64,000 bases of DNA, from assembly GCA_026988575.1 (NCBI GenBank), contig JALSKZ010000053.1:1-64000 (forward strand). The letters are read 5' to 3'. The translations under genes and the position numbers were made by a program. Shown one piece after another: positions 61,076 to 64,000 of the stretch (position 1 is the stretch's first letter; each line of letters opens with the position of its first letter). The stretch is from Thermodesulfobacteriales bacterium (GTDB lineage: Bacteria > Desulfobacterota > Thermodesulfobacteria > Thermodesulfobacteriales > Thermodesulfatatoraceae). The notes under the pieces are model-generated. The model was given only the letters and a program-made list of their open reading frames with translations. It had not been told where the DNA came from and did not search any database.

Positions 61076-62637
61076 TATAAGGTCCTCTTGAAGACCAATT
61101 TTTTAAAGACTACCGGGACTTTTTCGGCCAGCTCAGAGGCCAGAAACCCCCAAGGACCTTTTTCTGCGGCAAGCAAATCACCAGCTGCACCATGGATATA
61201 TACTCCCAGGCAAGCCGCTTCAAAGGGATCCCTGCCCTGGGCCAAAAAGGCACCGATGATCCCCGCAAGTACGTCACCCATACCTCCGCTGGCCATTCCA
61301 GGATTGCCTGTGCTGTTTACGGCCTCTCGTCCATCGGGAGAAGCAATCACGGTGGCGGCCCCTTTAAGCACGACTACGGTGTTGGTTTCTCGGGCCGCTG
61401 TTCGGGCCGCTAGTAAGCGGTCTTTTTGGATAGTTTCTTTGGGGCTCTGGAGGAGACGGGCCAGTTCTCCCGGGTGAGGGGTGAGCACACGGGGGTATTG
61501 AGCCCTGCGCAGATGATAAAACTGTCCGGAGAGGGCGGTTAAGGCATCGGCATCCACCACCATAGGCAAGGGAAGTTCCGCCACCAGACGCTGTACCAGA
61601 GACATGGTGGAGGCGGTCAACCCTACGCCAGGGCCTACTACGGCGGCCCTTTTCCCTTCAGCTATATTAGAGAGCGCTTCAAAGGCCTCCAGCGAGAGAC
61701 AACCTTCAGCAGTTTCTTCGCCTATGGGGGTGGTCATGGCCTCGATAAGAGAGTTTTCAAAGACTAAATTGGTACTCCTGGTAGAGGCCAAAGTGACTAG
61801 ACCTGCCCCGGCCCTTAGGGCCCCTTTAGCCGCAAGTATTGCGGCACCGGTCTTTCCTGGAGAGCCCGCTATAATCAGAAGGTGGCCGTAGGTGCCCTTA
61901 TGGGTATCAGGTTCTCGGGGGCCAATATGTTTTAGGGCCCAATCTTCAGTGAGCCAAAGGCGTTTTGGGCCCTTTTCGGCGATGACTTGGGGGGGCATAG
62001 AGATGTCTACCACGCAAAGTTCCCCTACGTATTGTCGGCCCGGGTAGATAACCTGCCCCACCTTGGGCAGTGCCATGGTAGCCGTAAGATCGGCCTTTAC
62101 CGCCAAGCCCAAAGGATGTCCTGTGTCTGCGGAAAGCCCTGAGGGCATATCAACGGCCAAGATAAATACGTCGGAAGAATTTAATATCTCTACGACCCGA
62201 GCCAAAAAGCCACTCACCGGTCTTTTAAGGCCAGTACCAAAGATGGCGTCTACAATTAACCCAAAGTGTTTTAACAAAAAGGGCAGGGAATCAAGGTCGC
62301 TCTCGGTAAGCTCGATTAAAGGCAGCCCTATACGTTTCAGAATTTGCAAATTTAAGGCTGCTTCCCCCTTGTATTTTTCTGGCGGGACAAGGGTGATGAC
62401 CTTTACCGGTATATTCTTTTGGGCCAGGTGTCGGGCTATGACAAAACCGTCGCCCCCATTATTGCCCGGCCCGCATACAATAAGGGTGCCTTTTTGGGCC
62501 TTTGGGGCCAAGCGAGACCATATCAACTCGGCTATTCCTCGACCGGCATTTTCCATGAGGATTTCACCAGGTATCCCCATTTCTTCGATGGTATAGCGAT
62601 CAAGGGCTTGCATCTCTTCGGCGTAGACCAGTCTCAT
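61075..62637 (-). CDS. nnr: Bifunctional NAD(P)HX epimerase/dehydratase
   Basis: The 520-residue protein has the epimerase domain (residues 1-215; VCGPGNNGGDGFVIARHLA, DAIFGTGLKR, VDMPSGLSADTG) and the ADP-dependent dehydratase domain (225-510; SPGKTGAAILAAKGALRAGAG, VLTPHPGELARLL, VVVLKGAATVIA and SGGMGDVLAGIIGAFLAQG). It repairs hydrated NAD(P)H. The order is as in the E. coli YjeF-type enzyme. Confidence 0.95.
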   Translation of the reverse strand: MRLVYAEEMQALDRYTIEEMGIPGEILMENAGRGIAELIWSRLAPKAQKGTLIVCGPGNNGGDGFVIARHLAQKNIPVKVITLVPPEKYKGEAALNLQILKRIGLPLIELTESDLDSLPFLLKHFGLIVDAIFGTGLKRPVSGFLARVVEILNSSDVFILAVDMPSGLSADTGHPLGLAVKADLTATMALPKVGQVIYPGRQYVGELCVVDISMPPQVIAEKGPKRLWLTEDWALKHIGPREPDTHKGTYGHLLIIAGSPGKTGAAILAAKGALRAGAGLVTLASTRSTNLVFENSLIEAMTTPIGEETAEGCLSLEAFEALSNIAEGKRAAVVGPGVGLTASTMSLVQRLVAELPLPMVVDADALTALSGQFYHLRRAQYPRVLTPHPGELARLLQSPKETIQKDRLLAARTAARETNTVVVLKGAATVIASPDGREAVNSTGNPGMASGGMGDVLAGIIGAFLAQGRDPFEAACLGVYIHGAAGDLLAAEKGPWGFLASELAEKVPVVFKKLVFKRTL

Positions 62638-62640
62638 GGC

Positions 62641-63018
62641 TTAATCCCCCTCTAATAGTACCATTGCTACCGCATAATCTTTTTCGTGCGATAGCGAAAC
62701 ATGGCTCTTTTGAGCCCCCAATTCATGGAACCGACGCTTGGCCCTACCGTGAAAAACGAGAAACGGTTTGCCGCTTGGTTCGTGTCTTATTTCTATCTCC
62801 CGCCACCCCACGCCTCTCATCCCCGTACCTAAAGCCTTAGAAGCAGCTTCTTTAGCTGCAAACAAGGCCGCAAAATAGAGCAATGCGTTAGAACGATTTT
62901 GGGCCAAGACTTGTTCCCTGAAGGTATAAATTCTATGGAGAAAACGCTCTCTATAAGATTCCCATACACGTTGAAACCGGTCTATGGCTACTATATCTAT
63001 ACCTATGCCGATTATCAT
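62641..63018 (-). CDS. acpS: Holo-[acyl-carrier-protein] synthase
   Basis: The 125-residue protein has MIIGIGIDIVAIDRFQRV, FAAKEAASKALGTGMRG and HVSLSHEKDYAVAMV, the AcpS metal-binding (D8 and E of KEA) and CoA motifs. It loads the phosphopantetheine arm on ACP. It is first of the acpS-nnr-tsaE-DUF1614 run. Confidence 0.95.
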   Translation of the reverse strand: MIIGIGIDIVAIDRFQRVWESYRERFLHRIYTFREQVLAQNRSNALLYFAALFAAKEAASKALGTGMRGVGWREIEIRHEPSGKPFLVFHGRAKRRFHELGAQKSHVSLSHEKDYAVAMVLLEGD

Positions 63019-63165
63019 GTGCTCTAACCTCTTTGCTTTAGTTTTACCTGAGCTAAATCTAGAAAAAAAGTTTTTGTGGCCTGCTTAATCTACGAAATTA
63101 ATTTTTTAGCAGGTTCCAGGGATGTCTTTCTGCTATATAAATGAAAGAACATAAAGGAGGCTTTT

Positions 63166-64000
63166 ATGGAGGTCAAATCTCTGGTCAAACGGAGTGATTA
63201 TGAATGGGAAATCCCCAAAAAAGGGGCAATGAGAGTCCCTGGACGTATCTTTGCCAGCAGGAAACTCCTGGAGGAGATGGACGAAAAAGTACGCGAACAG
63301 GTTACGAATGTGGCTTGTTTGCCAGGCGTTGTGAAGGCTTCCATGGCCATGCCTGATGCCCATTGGGGGTATGGTTTTCCTATAGGAGGGGTAGCGGCCT
63401 TTGACCCGGAGGAAGGGGGAATTATTTCGGTTGGTGGAGTAGGATATGATATTTCCTGTGGGGTGCGCTGTTTACTCACTGGTCTTAAGAAAGAAGAAGT
63501 ATTACCGGTCCTGGAAGATCTTGTAGAGCAACTTTTTATTACGATTCCCTCTGGCGTAGGGGCAGAAGGGAAAATACGCCTTTCGGTAAAACAATTAGAC
63601 GAAGTCCTTGTTGGTGGTGCTCGATGGGCGGTGAGTAAGGGTTATGGTGACCCTCAAGATTTAGATTTCATCGAAGAAAGGGGTTGTCTTCCAGGGGCCG
63701 ATCCTGATTGTGTATCTTTAGAGGCCAAGAAGCGGCAACACCGTCAGGTGGGTACGTTGGGCTCGGGCAATCATTATTTAGAAATCCAATACGTGGCAGA
63801 AATTTATGATCAAAAGGTGGCCGAAGCCTTTGGATTGGTCAAAGACGAAGTTGTAATTTCCATTCATTGTGGTTCACGGGCTTTAGGGCACCAGATTGCC
63901 ACAGATTACATCAAAATTCTGGCAAAGGCTTCTAAAAAATATGGTATTCCTGTAAAAGAAAAAGAATTAGTCTGCGCGCCCATTCTTTCTCCAGAAGGTG
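63166..64000 (+). CDS. rtcB: RtcB-type RNA ligase, N-terminal part (runs off the right edge)
   Basis: Two hundred and seventy-eight codons are visible, from an ATG preceded by AAAGGAGG. RtcB motifs are MAMPDAHWGYGFPIGGVAAF, GGVGYDISCGVRCLL with the metal-binding Asp and Cys, and LGSGNHYLEIQYV. HCGSRALGHQIATD also fits. Further His and the guanylylated His lie beyond the edge. RtcB joins 2',3'-cyclic phosphate ends to 5'-OH ends with Mn and GTP. TATATAA lies just upstream; no archease gene is seen before it. Confidence 0.9.
   Translation, partial: MEVKSLVKRSDYEWEIPKKGAMRVPGRIFASRKLLEEMDEKVREQVTNVACLPGVVKASMAMPDAHWGYGFPIGGVAAFDPEEGGIISVGGVGYDISCGVRCLLTGLKKEEVLPVLEDLVEQLFITIPSGVGAEGKIRLSVKQLDEVLVGGARWAVSKGYGDPQDLDFIEERGCLPGADPDCVSLEAKKRQHRQVGTLGSGNHYLEIQYVAEIYDQKVAEAFGLVKDEVVISIHCGSRALGHQIATDYIKILAKASKKYGIPVKEKELVCAPILSPEG

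Noticed and set aside
1-64000. CRISPR array or prophage
   Set aside because: No regularly spaced repeats, cas genes or phage structural genes were seen.

Overview
The window looks like chromosome of a thermophilic, Gram-negative anaerobe, most likely of the Thermodesulfobacteria/Desulfobacterota type. The envelope genes are those of a double-membrane cell: BamA, LolC/E and LolD, Skp, Pal and predicted outer-membrane barrels. Two traits fit a thermophile of this group: a fused inositol-phosphate cytidylyltransferase/di-myo-inositol-phosphate-phosphate synthase, which makes a heat-stress solute, and a glutamate synthase split into three genes. The assignment rests on gene content and is inference.

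Layout. 1-1866 is a graveyard of mobile DNA: the start of an IS256-like transposase running off the left edge, a broken integron-type integrase, an unidentified reading-frame relic and an internally deleted IS481-like transposase. It abuts the 3' end of a tRNA-Asn gene. 2007-8426 is housekeeping: L27/L21 with a readable promoter, a UbiD decarboxylase, a DUF72 protein, D-aminoacyl-tRNA deacylase, PrmA, the di-myo-inositol phosphate enzyme and an ATP-grasp protein. 8410-12639 is a minus-strand run: Trm112-like protein, DUF4416 protein, MoaA, a GcvH-like protein without its lipoyl lysine, FabD and a PAS histidine kinase. 12752-16937 holds a glycine-zipper lipoprotein and, divergently, an operon behind a sigma-54-like promoter: two related secreted proteins, a Tyr/Arg/Asn-rich secreted protein, a DUF4405 membrane protein and a sensor kinase.

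17107-23427 is a tight minus-strand operon that I do not recognise as a described system: PqqD-family protein, ATP-grasp ligase, PLP-dependent decarboxylase, a urea-transporter/M23-peptidase fusion, a beta-barrel protein and an exported TPR protein. 24384-34163 carries an NtrC-type sigma-54 activator, the three-gene glutamate synthase, PurM, DUF523, PgpA, HisRS, tRNA-Ala, S20 and an MscS channel. 34178-45380 carries a UvrD/PcrA helicase, a cysteine desulfurase-like enzyme, an MFS transporter, PAP2 and GT39 envelope enzymes, an unknown protein, another kinase, a flavoprotein, a universal stress protein and a PHP phosphoesterase.

45381-54152 is a minus-strand run: ThrC, a small exported protein with an in-frame TGA followed by a SECIS-like hairpin (a candidate selenoprotein), LysRS, LolC/E, LolD, BamA and RluB. 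54232-60002 runs plus: Hsp70-DUF3731, HU, a Cys-rich protein, Pal, Skp and glucokinase. 59980-63018 runs minus: AcpS, the NAD(P)HX repair enzyme, TsaE and a DUF1614 protein. RtcB runs off the right edge.

The most interesting items are the candidate selenoprotein at 52395-52751, the PqqD/ATP-grasp/PLP/urea-transporter-M23 operon, the lysine-less GcvH and the sigma-54 operon of exported proteins.
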